64,000 nucleotides of DNA from an uncultured Lachnospiraceae bacterium. GTDB taxonomy: Bacteria > Bacillota > Clostridia > Lachnospirales > Lachnospiraceae. The stretch is from assembly GCA_934317845.1 (NCBI GenBank), contig CAKRES010000007.1:45677-109676 (forward strand), read 5' to 3'. The first letter of the stretch is position 1. Each line of letters opens with the position of its first letter. The notes under the pieces are model-generated. The model was given only the letters and a program-made list of their open reading frames with translations. It did no database searches and was not told the DNA's origin. Positions 35,984 to 44,622 of the stretch are shown here, in pieces. The position numbers were made by a program, and so were the translations under genes.

Positions 35984-37384
35984 CTATAGGATGTTACTTC
36001 CGTCCGGGATTTTGGAAATGATCGTTTTGTTGATATGCACTAAGAAGGTGGTTGAAACGATCAGGGATGCAATTTCCGCAATCGGGAAAGACCACCACAC
36101 AGCAGTGAGACCGCCGAGCTTCGCAAGGATAAATGCAGCCGGAATAAGAACTACAAGCTGCCGCATGATAGATACGATCATACTGAATACTGCTTTTCCC
36201 AGTGCCTGAAATACGGTACCGCAGATAATACAGAACCATGCGATCAGATAATGGATACCAATGATCCTGAGGGCAGGTATACCGATCTTTAACATATCTG
36301 CGGAGGCATTGAACATGCCGAGCAGTATCTGTGGGATTCCTTCAAAGCACACAAAGCCTACAAAGGTTAAACAGAAGGCGGTAATAAGGCTTAACTTTAT
36401 CGTTTTTATCATACGTTTTCTGTTCTGCGCTCCGTAGTTGTAGGCGATGATCGGAGTAATACCATTGTTCAGTCCGAATACTGGCATGAAGAAAAAGCTC
36501 TGGAGCTTGAAGTACACGCCGAATACCGCAGTTGCAGTAGAGGAAAATGTAATGAGGATCCGGTTCATTGAGTAAGTCATGACAGAGCCGATGGACTGCA
36601 TGATAATGGATGGGATACCGATCGCATAGATTGTTCCAATGGTTTTAAGATCCGGTCGGAACCCTTTAAAGCTTAGTTTGATCTCGTGGTTGAATTTGTG
36701 ATTGCAGGTAAATGCAACGATCGCAGAAACACACTGTCCGATCACCGTTGCAGCCGCAGCTCCGGTAACTCCCATCTTCGGGCAGCCGAGCAATCCAAAG
36801 ATCATGATCGGATCAAGGATGATATTGGTGATCGCGCCGCATAACTGCGAGGTCATACTGAAAATAGTCTTTCCGGTTGAGGTGAGGACACGCTCAAAAA
36901 AGATCTGCGTAAACAATCCAAACGAAAAGATCATAACGGTACTGAGATAATCAATTCCCATTTCCATGATCTCTCTGTCTGCATTTCCAATCTGGCTTGC
37001 ATAAAACGGCTTTACAATGGTGAAGCCAAGCAGTAAGAAAACCAGATAACTTAAAATGTACAAAAGTGCTGCATTGGCAGCCGTCTTGTTGGCCTTTTCA
37101 AATTTGCGTTCGCCGAGTGCTTTGGAAAGCAGGGCATTCATACCGACTCCTGTACCGGTTGCGACTGCGATCAGTAAGGTCTGAAGTGGAAATGCCAGAG
37201 AAACCGCAGTAAGTGCGTTTTCAGACAACTTTGATACAAAGATACTATCCACAATGTTATAGAGTGCCTGCACAAGCATGGAGACCATCATTGGCAAAGA
37301 CATATTAAATAGTAGTTTTCCAACGGGCATGGTTCCCATTTTGTTTTCTGTTGCAGGAGCAGAAGGATTTTTCTGTTTTGTCAT
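35984..37384 (-). CDS. MATE-family efflux transporter
   Basis: This 466-residue protein has twelve predicted membrane helices and MATE signatures such as LPMMVSMLVQALYNIVDSIFVSKLSENALTAV-type sequence in helix 1 and NYGAQNRKRM after helix 7. MATE pumps exchange Na+ or H+ for cationic drugs, dyes or flavonoid-like compounds. The ATG at 37384 is chosen because AAGGA is nine bases upstream; the ATG at 37393 abuts that site. A second MATE gene lies at 45537. Confidence 0.93.
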   Translation of the reverse strand: MTKQKNPSAPATENKMGTMPVGKLLFNMSLPMMVSMLVQALYNIVDSIFVSKLSENALTAVSLAFPLQTLLIAVATGTGVGMNALLSKALGERKFEKANKTAANAALLYILSYLVFLLLGFTIVKPFYASQIGNADREIMEMGIDYLSTVMIFSFGLFTQIFFERVLTSTGKTIFSMTSQLCGAITNIILDPIMIFGLLGCPKMGVTGAAAATVIGQCVSAIVAFTCNHKFNHEIKLSFKGFRPDLKTIGTIYAIGIPSIIMQSIGSVMTYSMNRILITFSSTATAVFGVYFKLQSFFFMPVFGLNNGITPIIAYNYGAQNRKRMIKTIKLSLITAFCLTFVGFVCFEGIPQILLGMFNASADMLKIGIPALRIIGIHYLIAWFCIICGTVFQALGKAVFSMIVSIMRQLVVLIPAAFILAKLGGLTAVWWSFPIAEIASLIVSTTFLVHINKTIISKIPDGSNIL

Positions 37385-37506
37385 TTTATTCATTCCTTTT
37401 TCGTTTACTTTATACACCAAATATATATATTAACACATTTTGTGATAGTGTGAAATCACCTTTTTAAAATTTCTCAAAATCACCGGATAAAGCCAAGGGA
37501 GTTTTC

Positions 37507-37535
37507 TTGACAGTACTCTTAAAAAGAGATAAGAT
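37507..37535 (+). promoter_or_regulatory. Sigma-A-type promoter of the MCP gene
   Basis: TTGACA (37507-37512), a 17-base spacer and TAAGAT (37530-37535). The promoter looks vegetative rather than flagellar. Confidence 0.75.
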
Positions 37536-37616
37536 AATCAAAATTATTAATAAGGACGAGTAATGGTGAAAGTGATCTGTGACAAAATGAAGGACAAAGG
37601 AAAGGAATGATTTTTT

Positions 37617-39353
37617 ATGCTGTTACAAAGACGCACAGAAAAAAAAGATTTGGAACAAAAAAGTTTGAAGGAAAGAATAAGTTATGGATACCAGAGAGTG
37701 ATTATGATGATGATACTATCAGGTATTCTTTCTATTGTGATCATCGGTATTCTGACCGCTAATGTGGAACACTATGTAAAGAAAGTAGAGCGGGCAGACA
37801 GTGCAGTAAAGATCTGCAGACTGGACGTGAATTCGGCTGCACGAAACATCCGGGAAATGGCATTAAACAGTGATACATCTACCTACGCGGATTATGAAAA
37901 AAATGTGAAAAAACAGCTTTCGGAAGTGAATACGGAGCTGAAGGCCTTAAAAAAGACCGGAGTTGTTTCCGATTCTCTTTATCAGGAATATTCCAAGTCC
38001 CTTACTGATTGGGGTAGCATTGGATATTCTATTATGGAAGAGATTAAAAATGGTAATATGGACAGTGCCAAGGACGCTATTATTAACAAATGTACGCCGG
38101 CATTGGATCAGACCGTTGAGGTTGGACAGAAGCTCGATAAGGTGACAGATATAGCAAGAAGTAAGGCAATTATGACAATGACCATATTGGCCATTGCAGC
38201 TGTTTTGATCATTGTAGTTTGTGTGATCGTTGCGGTATTTCTGGCAAAAGCGATCAGCGCAAGAGTCCTGCAATCCATCCTTGATCCGCTGCATGCTATC
38301 GAAGAAGTTGCAATGGAATTGACAGAGGGAAATCTTCATAGCACTCTGGATTATCGTTCGGAGGACGAAATTGGAAAACTCGCCCATAACATGCGTAAAT
38401 CTATCCGTATTCTGGGTTCCTATGTAGATGATATCGACCACTCCATGAAGGAGTTTTCAGAGGGCAACTTTGATGTAAAGCCGGAAGTAGAGTGGAAAGG
38501 TGATTTTGTTGGTATTTTGAATTCCTTCATGACATTTGAAAAAAGTATGTCAGATACTATAAAGGGAATTCAGAGGGTTTCTGATGAAGTAACCAGCGGA
38601 GCAGGGCAGGTGGCAGATAGCTCCAATGATCTTGCGGAGGGTGCTACTAATCAGGCTGCCGTAGTAGAAGAATTAACCGCGACTATATCAGGCGTATCAG
38701 AGCAGGTAGAACAAAATTCCGAGTCTGCGAAGAAGATCAGCGGCAGAGTTGACAATCTGGGAGATGCTATTTCAGAAAGTAATGGAAAGATGCATGAAAT
38801 GATGGCTTCCATGAATGAAATCAGTGAAGCATCGAAAGAAATTGATAAGATCATTGCAACAATCAATGAAATTGCAGATCAGACCAACCTTCTTGCATTA
38901 AATGCATCGATAGAGGCAGCAAGAGCGGGAGAGGCCGGAAGAGGATTTGCGGTTGTAGCAAACCAGGTAAATGTTTTAGCAGATCAGAGTTCACAGGCGG
39001 CGAAGGAATCAGCCGGATTGATCGAATCTTCTGTGAAAGCAGTAGAGAAAGGTATGGTGATTGCAGGAGAAACAGCTACTCATCTGCAGGATGTGGCAGA
39101 AAACTCTAAGGTGATCACCAAAGAAGTAACAAGTATAGCTGATACATTGCAGACACAGGCAAAGGAAATCCAGGAGATCAACGAGGGGATTGAACAGATC
39201 AACGATGTGGTACAGACCAATTCAGCAACCTCAGAAGAATGTGCAGCTGCCAGTCAGGAGATGAGTGGTGAAGCAGAAAGTCTGCGGGAAATGATCCGTA
39301 AATTTAAAGTAGCAGAATTTGACGAAGATCACGAGTCAGACGAGGAGAATTAG
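37617..39353 (+). CDS. Methyl-accepting chemotaxis protein with 4-helix-bundle sensor and HAMP
   Basis: The 578-residue receptor has a first membrane helix (about 28-48), an external four-helix-bundle ligand domain (about 50-185), a second helix (about 188-212), a HAMP segment (about 214-270) and a cytoplasmic signalling coil with intact tip LALNASIEAARAGEAGRGFAVVA. The acidic C-terminal tail DEDHESDEEN lacks the CheR-binding pentapeptide. The ligand is unknown. The start follows AAAGGA. Confidence 0.93.
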   Translation: MLLQRRTEKKDLEQKSLKERISYGYQRVIMMMILSGILSIVIIGILTANVEHYVKKVERADSAVKICRLDVNSAARNIREMALNSDTSTYADYEKNVKKQLSEVNTELKALKKTGVVSDSLYQEYSKSLTDWGSIGYSIMEEIKNGNMDSAKDAIINKCTPALDQTVEVGQKLDKVTDIARSKAIMTMTILAIAAVLIIVVCVIVAVFLAKAISARVLQSILDPLHAIEEVAMELTEGNLHSTLDYRSEDEIGKLAHNMRKSIRILGSYVDDIDHSMKEFSEGNFDVKPEVEWKGDFVGILNSFMTFEKSMSDTIKGIQRVSDEVTSGAGQVADSSNDLAEGATNQAAVVEELTATISGVSEQVEQNSESAKKISGRVDNLGDAISESNGKMHEMMASMNEISEASKEIDKIIATINEIADQTNLLALNASIEAARAGEAGRGFAVVANQVNVLADQSSQAAKESAGLIESSVKAVEKGMVIAGETATHLQDVAENSKVITKEVTSIADTLQTQAKEIQEINEGIEQINDVVQTNSATSEECAAASQEMSGEAESLREMIRKFKVAEFDEDHESDEEN

Positions 39354-39371
39354 TAAAAACGATAATGAAAT

Positions 39372-39448
39372 GTAAAAGGATCCGGAGCGATATATAGTCC
39401 CTTGAGATAAGCAGACAAGGGCATAATATAACACTCCGGATCTTTTAC
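39372..39448. repeat. Two-tier hairpin downstream of the MCP gene
   Basis: GTAAAAGGATCCGGAG (39372-39387) pairs with CTCCGGATCTTTTAC (39434-39448), with one bulged base. An inner stem CCCTTG (39399-39404) pairs with CAAGGG (39416-39421). There is no long T tract, so it is not a textbook terminator. It does not share the loop or bulge of the three palindromic elements. Confidence 0.7.
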
Positions 39449-39557
39449 GTTTATCACATCATAGAACTTAACAAATAGCACTTGCGCTTTCGAACCGCTT
39501 TGGACGCGAAAACATATGACGGAATTTCGATAAAAGGGATAAAATTACAAAAAGGGA

Positions 39558-39588
39558 TTGACATTACACCTTGTGGAAGGTGTAAAAA
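39558..39588 (+). promoter_or_regulatory. MerR-type promoter with operator in a 19-base spacer
   Basis: TTGACA (39558-39563) and TAAAAA (39583-39588) are separated by 19 bases rather than 17. The spacer holds the perfect dyad TACACCTTgtggAAGGTGTA (39565-39584). Over-long spacers with a central dyad are the hallmark of MerR-activated promoters, and the gene that follows encodes a MerR protein. Confidence 0.8.
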
Positions 39589-39619
39589 TGGGATAGATCG
39601 ACGGGAGAGGATGAGAAAA

Positions 39620-40261
39620 ATGAAGATCAAGCAGGTAGAGGAGCTGGTTGGGATCACCAGCAGAAACATCAGATTTTATGAAAACCAGGGACTGCTCAGT
39701 CCGGATCGTGCAGATAATGGTTACAGAGAATACCATCAGAAAGAAATCGATGTGTTAAAGAAGATCAAACTGTTAAGAAAGCTCGGCGTACCGGTTGAGG
39801 AGATAAAAAAAGTACTGGAACAGAGCATTTCACTGGATGATTGTCTGGAAAAACAACTGCTTCATTTAGAAAAAGATCAGAAGGATCTGCAAACAATGCA
39901 GAATCTTGCAGAAAACATCCGCAGCCGGCATGAATCACTGGATACTCTGGAGATTGATAAATGGCTGGAGTCGATGGAAGAACTGGAAAAGGAGGGAACA
40001 ACATTTGTGAATCTCAGAAAGGAGGACATTCATATGAAGAAAAAAGCAGGCGCATATTTTGGTGGAGCGGTTATGATCGCTTTGATGTTATGCTATGTTG
40101 CATTTATGGTATGGGCATATTTGACACAGGATATGCCGTTTGGCGTCCTGCTTCTGATGATCGTGATACCGGTCGTCATTATCGCAGGTATTGCGGTGGC
40201 GTTAAAAAGCAGGATTAAAGAAATTGAAGGAGGAGAAGAGGATGAAGCTTCTAAGTATTGA
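39620..40261 (+). CDS. MerR-family regulator with a C-terminal membrane anchor
   Basis: The 213-residue protein begins with a MerR winged helix (MKIKQVEELVGITSRNIRFY through LRKLGVPVEEIKKVLE), then a coiled coil (about 85-130), and ends with two hydrophobic helices (about 147-170 and 175-195) and a short acidic tail. A MerR domain fused to membrane helices is unusual; most carry a cytosolic ligand domain. It is probably autoregulated through the dyad at 39565-39584. The ATG at 39620 is best spaced from GGGAGAGG. The YbjQ gene overlaps its last 20 bases. Confidence 0.88.
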   Translation: MKIKQVEELVGITSRNIRFYENQGLLSPDRADNGYREYHQKEIDVLKKIKLLRKLGVPVEEIKKVLEQSISLDDCLEKQLLHLEKDQKDLQTMQNLAENIRSRHESLDTLEIDKWLESMEELEKEGTTFVNLRKEDIHMKKKAGAYFGGAVMIALMLCYVAFMVWAYLTQDMPFGVLLLMIVIPVVIIAGIAVALKSRIKEIEGGEEDEASKY

Positions 40262-40556
40262 ATATATTCCAGATAAAAAAATTGAGGCACTTGGCATGGT
40301 AAAGGGAACGATCGTCCAGACGAAAAATATCGGACGGGATTTTATGGCAGGAATGAAGACGATCGTCGGTGGTGAGATTGCCGGATATACAGAAATGTTA
40401 AATGAGGCAAGACAGATTGCAGTAAAGCGTATGGTTGATGAAGCCAAAGCAATGGGCGCAGATGCTGTTATTGGAGTGAAGTATGGATCTTCCCAGGTTA
40501 TGCAGGGCGCAGCAGAAATCATTGCATATGGAACAGCTGTAAAGATCATAGAGTAA
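40242..40556 (+). CDS. YbjQ/UPF0145-family protein
   Basis: The 104-residue protein matches the YbjQ (UPF0145, putative heavy-metal-binding) family, with VKGTIVQTKNIGRDFMAG, MVDEAKAMGADAVIGVKY and a C-terminal GTAVKI strand. Such proteins form beta-rich oligomers; metal binding is annotated but not well proven. It starts within the MerR gene behind GAAGGAGGAG, so the two are translationally coupled and presumably act together. Confidence 0.88.
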   Translation: MKLLSIEYIPDKKIEALGMVKGTIVQTKNIGRDFMAGMKTIVGGEIAGYTEMLNEARQIAVKRMVDEAKAMGADAVIGVKYGSSQVMQGAAEIIAYGTAVKIIE

Positions 40557-40943
40557 CAAGCTCATTGGACTATTCGTATAGCTGCACCTAAAATTGATTT
40601 TGCATGTACATTTTTTGAAGGGGTATCTGCCTGTCTTGTTCCTGCATATAGAGTCAGATGGTTACGCCCCCCTTGTGGGATTTGTTATTTTTCAGGCACG
40701 CTTTCGCTTTAGTTGCACGGCGTAGCGGTGCATAATGCCCTAAAATACAGGGCATAAGCACCGACGCGTGCAAATCAGCCTGAAAAACAATCAAATCCCA
40801 AGGGGGGGCGATCACAAATGAGTAATTATGCAGGAACCAGACAGGCATCCAGCCTAAATAAATTTGTAGATAGCAAGTGAAGAATTACAGGTATCTATGT
40901 GCAGGATAATATGGACATAGAACAGAAAAACAGGAATATGTGC
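40557..40943. other. Gene-free interval with palindromic element copy 3
   Basis: Between the convergent YbjQ and permease genes there is no credible reading frame. The interval is almost entirely occupied by the structured palindrome (about 40582-40904), followed by a terminator at 40926-40966. Confidence 0.75.
40582..40904 (+). repeat. Structured palindromic element, copy 3
   Basis: The outer arms pair GCCTGTCTTGTTCCTGCATA (40629-40648) with its near-complement at 40827-40846, with weaker pairing out to CTGCAC (40582) and GTGCAG (40899). The core has a C-rich/G-rich stem, GGGATTTG with CAAATCCC, TTTTTCAGGC (40688-40697) with GCCTGAAAAA (40778-40787), the bulge ACGCTTTCGCTTTAGTTGCA, and a stem ending ATGCCCT/AGGGCAT around loop AAAATAC (40742-40748). 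The bulge and loop match copies 1 and 2. Confidence 0.83.
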
Positions 40944-40966
40944 TCAGCGCACATATTCCTGTTTTT
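40926..40966. terminator. Bidirectional terminator at the end of the GntR-ABC operon
   Basis: AAAAACAGGAATATGTGC pairs perfectly with GCACATATTCCTGTTTTT. It overlaps the stop of the minus-strand permease gene. Confidence 0.9.
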
Positions 40967-41675
40967 GAATGAGTATTGCAGCACGCCCCAGCAAAACCAC
41001 ACTGAGGATGAGAATGACTGCACAGCACAAGAAAAGGAAGGGCAGAGGAAGGCTGACGATGATCAGGTTTAATGGTGGGGTAACTATCATAAATAAAATA
41101 TAGATAACAAAAGAAGAGACGCTCATCTTTGGTGCATTTTCGATCTCTGTTTCACTAGGAAAGATTCCTCCGTCAAAACGCCATGGTTTGGGGCGGCAGT
41201 TATTGTAAATCAAAAAGGCATTGGTGAAAAAGACCAGACACAGCAGAATGATCCACTGATAAAAAACAACGGTACCATCCGTTGCAGGATGAAAAAATAA
41301 TGTTGTCAGTTTGACCGGCAGTATTCCTGTCAGGTGAAAGAGCAGAGCCGGCAAAGGAAGCAGGAGTGCCAGATACAGCAGACGGATCAGGCTGCTATGA
41401 AGCATGGTGCGGTAAGCTTGTTTCCGTGAGGCGATCAGGGCACAGAGGGTACTGCGGCGGTTGTAGGACTCAATACCAAGAAACAGATTGATCACCATTG
41501 CGATATAAATAGAAAAAAGGAAGGAAGAATACTGCGTGATATAAAAGACCGGGGCAGCATTTTTTCCTGACAGAAAAGAGCTGAAAGGGAAAACGGATAA
41601 TACTAAGATAAACGCAGGGATACCGAGCAGATCATATAGAATATGGGATTTGGGTTGTGAAAAATAAGTGCGCAT
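40944..41675 (-). CDS. Integral membrane protein, probable ABC permease subunit
   Basis: This 243-residue protein has about six hydrophobic helices (for example 18-36, 50-70, 90-112, 135-157, 185-205, 208-230) and no recognisable enzymatic motif. It is the last gene of a GntR-ATPase-membrane-membrane operon and starts 12 bases after the preceding membrane gene. By position it is a permease-like partner of the ATPase at 42226. It matches no named family that I recognise. Confidence 0.7.
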   Translation of the reverse strand: MRTYFSQPKSHILYDLLGIPAFILVLSVFPFSSFLSGKNAAPVFYITQYSSFLFSIYIAMVINLFLGIESYNRRSTLCALIASRKQAYRTMLHSSLIRLLYLALLLPLPALLFHLTGILPVKLTTLFFHPATDGTVVFYQWIILLCLVFFTNAFLIYNNCRPKPWRFDGGIFPSETEIENAPKMSVSSFVIYILFMIVTPPLNLIIVSLPLPFLFLCCAVILILSVVLLGRAAILIQKQEYVR

Positions 41676-41687
41676 ATGTCATACCTC

Positions 41688-42224
41688 CTAACGTGCAAAC
41701 ATCCGCTTTTGATAGCAGTGCTTCGACAGTTTTAAAAAGAACAGAAATATCAGGATGAAACAGCATCCGGCAAGTAATTCTTTTGTGATGCTGCGTCCTA
41801 AGGAACCGGCGATCGTTGAAAAAGGAGCGAGAACACTTGCGGCATAAAATCCAACCATAGCAAAAAGCAGAATACCAGCCACCAGCTTATGGTCATTGAC
41901 GGAATAATATAATAGTCCGAATCCACTGATACATAGCTCTGCGGCAAAACCGACAAAGAATGCACCTGTCATGAGCAAAAGGGAAGGGGATTCCTGACTT
42001 CCCTTTATGATAAAGAGGCAGATGCCCTCTAAAATTCCGAAGGGCAGTCCCCAGTAAAGCAGCAGCTTTTTTCGCAGATGTGCATAGATCTTCCTGCGGC
42101 TTACGATCAGAGACATCTCTTTTTCTTCTGTGCGGGAAAGGGCAAGCACACCAAAGGTAGGCAGCAGAAGATAGGATAATATAAAAATAAGATTGGAAAG
42201 GATTGCAAAAACAAGGTAAGGCAT
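41688..42224 (-). CDS. Integral membrane protein, probable ABC permease subunit
   Basis: The 178-residue protein has about five membrane helices (starting MPYLVFAILSNLIFILSYLL). The ATG at 42224 overlaps the ATPase stop (TAATATG) and is nine bases from GGAG. It is a likely transmembrane partner of the ATPase. Function is inferred only from the operon. Confidence 0.7.
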   Translation of the reverse strand: MPYLVFAILSNLIFILSYLLLPTFGVLALSRTEEKEMSLIVSRRKIYAHLRKKLLLYWGLPFGILEGICLFIIKGSQESPSLLLMTGAFFVGFAAELCISGFGLLYYSVNDHKLVAGILLFAMVGFYAASVLAPFSTIAGSLGRSITKELLAGCCFILIFLFFLKLSKHCYQKRMFAR

Positions 42225-42225
42225 A

Positions 42226-43101
42226 TTACGCATCTCCTTCCTGTAAAAGTGCAACAAACAGATCGGAAAGGGAGGCAGGGGACAGACTGGCTCCGGCAGC
42301 AGCAAATGCTTCCTGTTGTTTGCTGGTTAATGTAGCATAAAGGGTAAACTGTGTAAGTCCTCCCATTGGTTGTTCTGCCAGAACAGATATTTGATATTCA
42401 TCTAATAACGGAAGGATGCGATCCTTTCTTCCAGAGAGGAGCAATGCTTTTTCCTGTACCTCTTCCTGCGTCTGTTCTAACAGCAGTGCACCGTCTTTTA
42501 AGATCAGAATATCAGTAAACAGATAGTCCATTTCTTCTATTAAATGACTGGATAATAAAAATGCACGGTCCTGCTCTTCCTGTTCTTTTAGCAGGAGCTC
42601 ATAAAACTGCTTGCGGTTGATCGTGTCCAGCCCGGAATAAATCTCATCAAAAAAGACGAAGGGACAGCAGCTTGCCAGACCGATGACGATTCCGATCAGT
42701 GTCTTTGTTCCTTTGGACAGTGTCTGGTATTTGCCGGAGGACGGCAGATCAAAGCGTGTCACAAGCTTTTCTTTTTTCTCTTCGTCCCAGTTCGGATAAG
42801 TCCGTTTTGCCATACCGAAGATCTCCCCGATCGTAAGGTTTTGAAAGCCTGTGATCTGGTCTGCCATATAGCAGATCTTTTTCAATGCGTCTATATTTTC
42901 ATAGATGGGAGCACCGTCCAGGGTGATCTCTCCGGAATCCGGTAATAAGCGGCTGGTCATCAGATTTAAAAGAGTGGTCTTTCCCGCTTTGTTCCGTCCG
43001 AGCAGTCCATAGGTATGCCCGGTTTTTAAGGTCAGGCTGAAGTCCTTTAATACCTGTTTTTTTCCAAATGATCGGGATACCTGATTGCAACATAATTCCA
43101 T
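42226..43101 (-). CDS. ABC transporter ATP-binding protein (YtrB-like)
   Basis: The 291-residue ATPase has Walker A GLLGRNKAGKTTL (about residues 34-46), a degenerate signature TLSKGTKTLIGIVIG in place of LSGGQ, Walker B FVFFDEIYSGLD and the switch His of LSSHLIEEMD. The C-terminal extension (about 205-291) resembles that of YtrB/EcsA-type exporters. With the GntR gene upstream and two membrane proteins downstream it matches YtrA-type operons, which often answer cell-wall-active compounds. Confidence 0.9.
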   Translation of the reverse strand: MELCCNQVSRSFGKKQVLKDFSLTLKTGHTYGLLGRNKAGKTTLLNLMTSRLLPDSGEITLDGAPIYENIDALKKICYMADQITGFQNLTIGEIFGMAKRTYPNWDEEKKEKLVTRFDLPSSGKYQTLSKGTKTLIGIVIGLASCCPFVFFDEIYSGLDTINRKQFYELLLKEQEEQDRAFLLSSHLIEEMDYLFTDILILKDGALLLEQTQEEVQEKALLLSGRKDRILPLLDEYQISVLAEQPMGGLTQFTLYATLTSKQQEAFAAAGASLSPASLSDLFVALLQEGDA

Positions 43102-43114
43102 GATGATACCTCCT

Positions 43115-43477
43115 TTATCGTTCCTGTTTCAAGATCATGTCGGCAAGCTCTTCTTTTGTTATACCAAGGCTTTTCGCTTCCTCCAGCAAATGTGGGAGCG
43201 TATCCGACTGAAATGTGTTTCGTTTTGCCTGTGTCAGTTTTGCAACGGCACCGGAACAGACAAACATTCCAATGCCTCGTTTTTTGTATAAGATTCCTTC
43301 TTCTACCAGAAGATTCAGTCCTTTCCCGGCGGTCGCCGGGTTAATGTGATAAAGGCTGGCAAGCTGGTTCGTGGAAGGAACCGCCTCTTCTTCGACAAAG
43401 TTGCCTTTTAAGATCTCATCCTTGATCCAGTCGGCAAGCTTGCGGAAAATAGGGGTTAGTGCATCTTCTTCAAACAA
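43115..43477 (-). CDS. GntR-family repressor, YtrA subfamily
   Basis: The product is 120 residues when started at TTG 43477, which lies six bases after GGAGGT; no in-frame ATG has a comparable site. The winged helix is complete (PIFRKLADWIKDEI, then VPSTNQLASLYHINPATAGK), followed by a short dimerisation helix typical of YtrA rather than a full effector domain. It precedes the ATPase gene by 13 bases. The operator-like palindrome at 43510-43533 lies in its leader, which suggests autorepression. Confidence 0.87.
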   Translation of the reverse strand: MFEEDALTPIFRKLADWIKDEILKGNFVEEEAVPSTNQLASLYHINPATAGKGLNLLVEEGILYKKRGIGMFVCSGAVAKLTQAKRNTFQSDTLPHLLEEAKSLGITKEELADMILKQER

Positions 43478-43509
43478 TCGATCACCTCCAAATAACAATC
43501 TGGTTCGTA

Positions 43510-43571
43510 GGTTAGTTACTTGAGTAATGAACCTATGAGCCAATCATAGCAGAAAGAGAATTCTTTGTCAA
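43510..43571 (-). promoter_or_regulatory. GntR-ABC operon promoter and operator
   Basis: On the minus strand TTGACA (43571-43566), 17 bases and TATGAT (43548-43543) form a strong promoter. Just downstream is an imperfect palindrome with GGTTAGTTACT (43510-43520) mirrored by AGTAATGAACC (43523-43533). Its position across the start of transcription suits repression by the GntR protein. Confidence 0.75.
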
Positions 43572-43579
43572 ATGGTAAA

Positions 43580-43608
43580 TTGATTTTTGGGAAAGAGGAC
43601 GGTATAAT
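43580..43608 (+). promoter_or_regulatory. Promoter of the YitT gene
   Basis: TTGATT (43580-43585), 17 bases and TATAAT (43603-43608). It lies back to back with the GntR operon promoter. Confidence 0.75.
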
Positions 43609-43666
43609 TTTCTTAACAGAAGGAAACTACTGATCAGAAGAATACGAAGAGAAGGGAGAGATATGT

Positions 43667-44545
43667 ATGAAGGGTGCGAATCGTTTATTCTGGGAAAGAA
43701 ATGCTATGGTGATCGTGGGAATGTTACTATTTTCCATGGGGATTAACTTCTTTATTGTACCGGCACAGCTATACAACGGAGGCGTACTTGGTATCAGTCA
43801 GATCATCCGTACCATACTCACAACGTACCTTAGTCTTTCCTTTGGGGGAACGGACATTGCAGGTATCATCAACTTGATTTTAAACATTCCATTGTTTGTA
43901 CTTGCCTATTGTTCTATTGGGAGAAATTTTTTCTGGCGTACCGTGATCTGTGTGATCAGCCAGACAATCTTTTTAAGTGCCCTGCCGATTCCGGCAACGC
44001 CATTTGTCAAGGATGCGCTGACTGCCAGTATGATGGGCGGTATTTTAGCCGGAACGGGGATCGGTGTGGCACTGCGCTTTGGCGGTTCCAGCGGTGGTAT
44101 GGATATTGTCGGAATGTTTTTTACAAAGAAATATAAGAACTTTAGTGTGGGAAAGGTTTCTCTTACGGTCAATGCGATCGTATACGGAATCTGTGCGGTA
44201 CTGTTTGGTATGCCGACTGCGATCTACAGCATCATATATTCAGCGGTCAGTATGCTGATGACCGATCGGGCGCATACGCAGAACATCAATACCGAAGTGA
44301 TGATCTTTTCCAAAAAAGAGCCGAAGGCGATCCTTGACTATATTGTAACGCAGTTCAAACGGGATGCAACCTGGTGGGAAGCAAAGGGAGGCTATACAGA
44401 GGGAAAGACGTATATGGTGCTTACCGTGCTTTCCAAATATGAAAGTGAGCATTTAAAACGTGCTTTAAAAGAGATTGATGACAAGGCATTTGTGGTGGCA
44501 AAAGAGGGGATGCACGTCGTGGGAAAATACGAAAAACATCTGTAA
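43667..44545 (+). CDS. YitT-family membrane protein (DUF161 plus DUF2179)
   Basis: The 292-residue protein has five to six membrane helices, beginning MLLFSMGINFFIVPAQLYNGG and including GIGVALRFGGSSGGMDIV. A C-terminal cytoplasmic DUF2179 domain (about 205-290) ends in VVGKYEKHL. The family is common in Firmicutes; its transport or signalling role is unsettled. GAAGGGAGAG precedes the start. Confidence 0.9.
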   Translation: MKGANRLFWERNAMVIVGMLLFSMGINFFIVPAQLYNGGVLGISQIIRTILTTYLSLSFGGTDIAGIINLILNIPLFVLAYCSIGRNFFWRTVICVISQTIFLSALPIPATPFVKDALTASMMGGILAGTGIGVALRFGGSSGGMDIVGMFFTKKYKNFSVGKVSLTVNAIVYGICAVLFGMPTAIYSIIYSAVSMLMTDRAHTQNINTEVMIFSKKEPKAILDYIVTQFKRDATWWEAKGGYTEGKTYMVLTVLSKYESEHLKRALKEIDDKAFVVAKEGMHVVGKYEKHL

Positions 44546-44622
44546 AAGTCAAGATTGACCGGAAAATTAGTCAGTATAATATCTGTACGGATGTAGATCC
44601 GTTTGCTAAAATGACAGCATAA

